From positions 1 through 5,605 of the forward strand of contig JADLHH010000298.1 in the NCBI GenBank assembly GCA_020848855.1: a DNA stretch of 5,605 bases, given 5' to 3'. Under the pieces are notes generated by a model. The model saw only the letters and a program-made list of their open reading frames with translations. It ran no database searches and was not told the DNA's origin. This stretch comes from Anaerolineae bacterium. GTDB lineage: Bacteria; Chloroflexota; Anaerolineae; Aggregatilineales; Phototrophicaceae. The position numbers and the translations under genes are program-made. Below, piece after piece: positions 5,422 through 5,605 of this stretch; the stretch's first letter is position 1, and every line of letters starts with the position of its first letter.

Positions 5422-5605
5422 CTAAGAAGGTCTGACATCTGACTGTTGCGCCGGGTCGGTACGATAGAGCTTTCTTCCTAGCCAAAGCGAAACATAAACT
5501 AGTCCGACCAACACCGGCACTTCGACAAGCGGACCGACTACCGTAGCCAGCGCCTCGCCGGACGCCAATCCGAATACAGCAATGGCGACGGCGATTGCCA
5601 GCTCA
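5422..5605 (-). CDS. ACR3-family arsenite efflux transporter, C-terminal fragment (5' part off window)
   Basis: Only the last 60 residues and the TAG stop (5424-5422) are present; the gene continues past the right edge. The fragment reads [20 protein letters not shown] then [20 protein letters not shown], followed by a short basic cytoplasmic tail ([14 protein letters not shown]...). FELAIAVAI and [12 protein letters not shown] are signature stretches of the last helices of ACR3 (ArsB type 2), the ten-helix inner-membrane permease that exports arsenite As(OH)3. An unrelated family is unlikely given the match over both segments. The gene points towards the CoA-transferase operon (convergent) and is followed by the frameshifted Cys-rich gene. 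Regulators such as ArsR, if present, would lie off the right edge. Confidence 0.92.
   Translation of the reverse strand, partial: ELAIAVAIAVFGLASGEALATVVGPLVEVPVLVGLVYVSLWLGRKLYRTDPAQQSDVRPS

Overview
The window looks like part of a GC-rich bacterial chromosome with compact operons, frequent GTG/TTG starts and clear Shine-Dalgarno boxes. The mix of genes (a YnjB-type binding protein, an FCD-GntR regulator, a CaiB/BaiF CoA transferase, and an ACR3 pump next to a small Cys-rich protein resembling DUF2180) would suit an environmental bacterium such as a Chloroflexota (Anaerolineae-like) member. That assignment is an inference from gene content; there is no rRNA or other phylogenetic marker here.

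Layout. Positions 1-1758 (minus strand) hold a two-gene unit transcribed leftwards: a D-tagatose 3-epimerase-like sugar epimerase (913-1758), then a secreted YnjB-type ABC substrate-binding protein (starts at 806 and runs off the left edge). Positions 1759-1993 are a divergent control region with two good sigma-70-type promoters pointing outwards and copies of an ATTTCAG/CTGAAAT motif just downstream of each. Positions 1994-5129 (plus strand) hold a three-gene operon: an FCD-type GntR regulator, a 12-helix MFS transporter of organophosphate-antiporter type, and a class III CoA transferase whose start overlaps the MFS stop. Positions 5158-5605 (minus strand, convergent) belong to an arsenic-resistance unit: the C-terminal 60 residues of an ACR3 arsenite efflux pump, then a small Cys/His-rich protein gene that carries a frameshift.

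How they may work together. The two divergent arms look like one regulated carbon-source locus. A periplasmic binding protein and an MFS porter take up substrate(s), a ketose/sugar epimerase and a CoA transferase process them, and the FCD regulator sits beside a symmetric operator candidate. The substrate cannot be read from the sequence. The arsenic unit at the right edge is a separate, unrelated transcription unit. No RNA genes, insertion sequences, CRISPR arrays or phage genes were seen.
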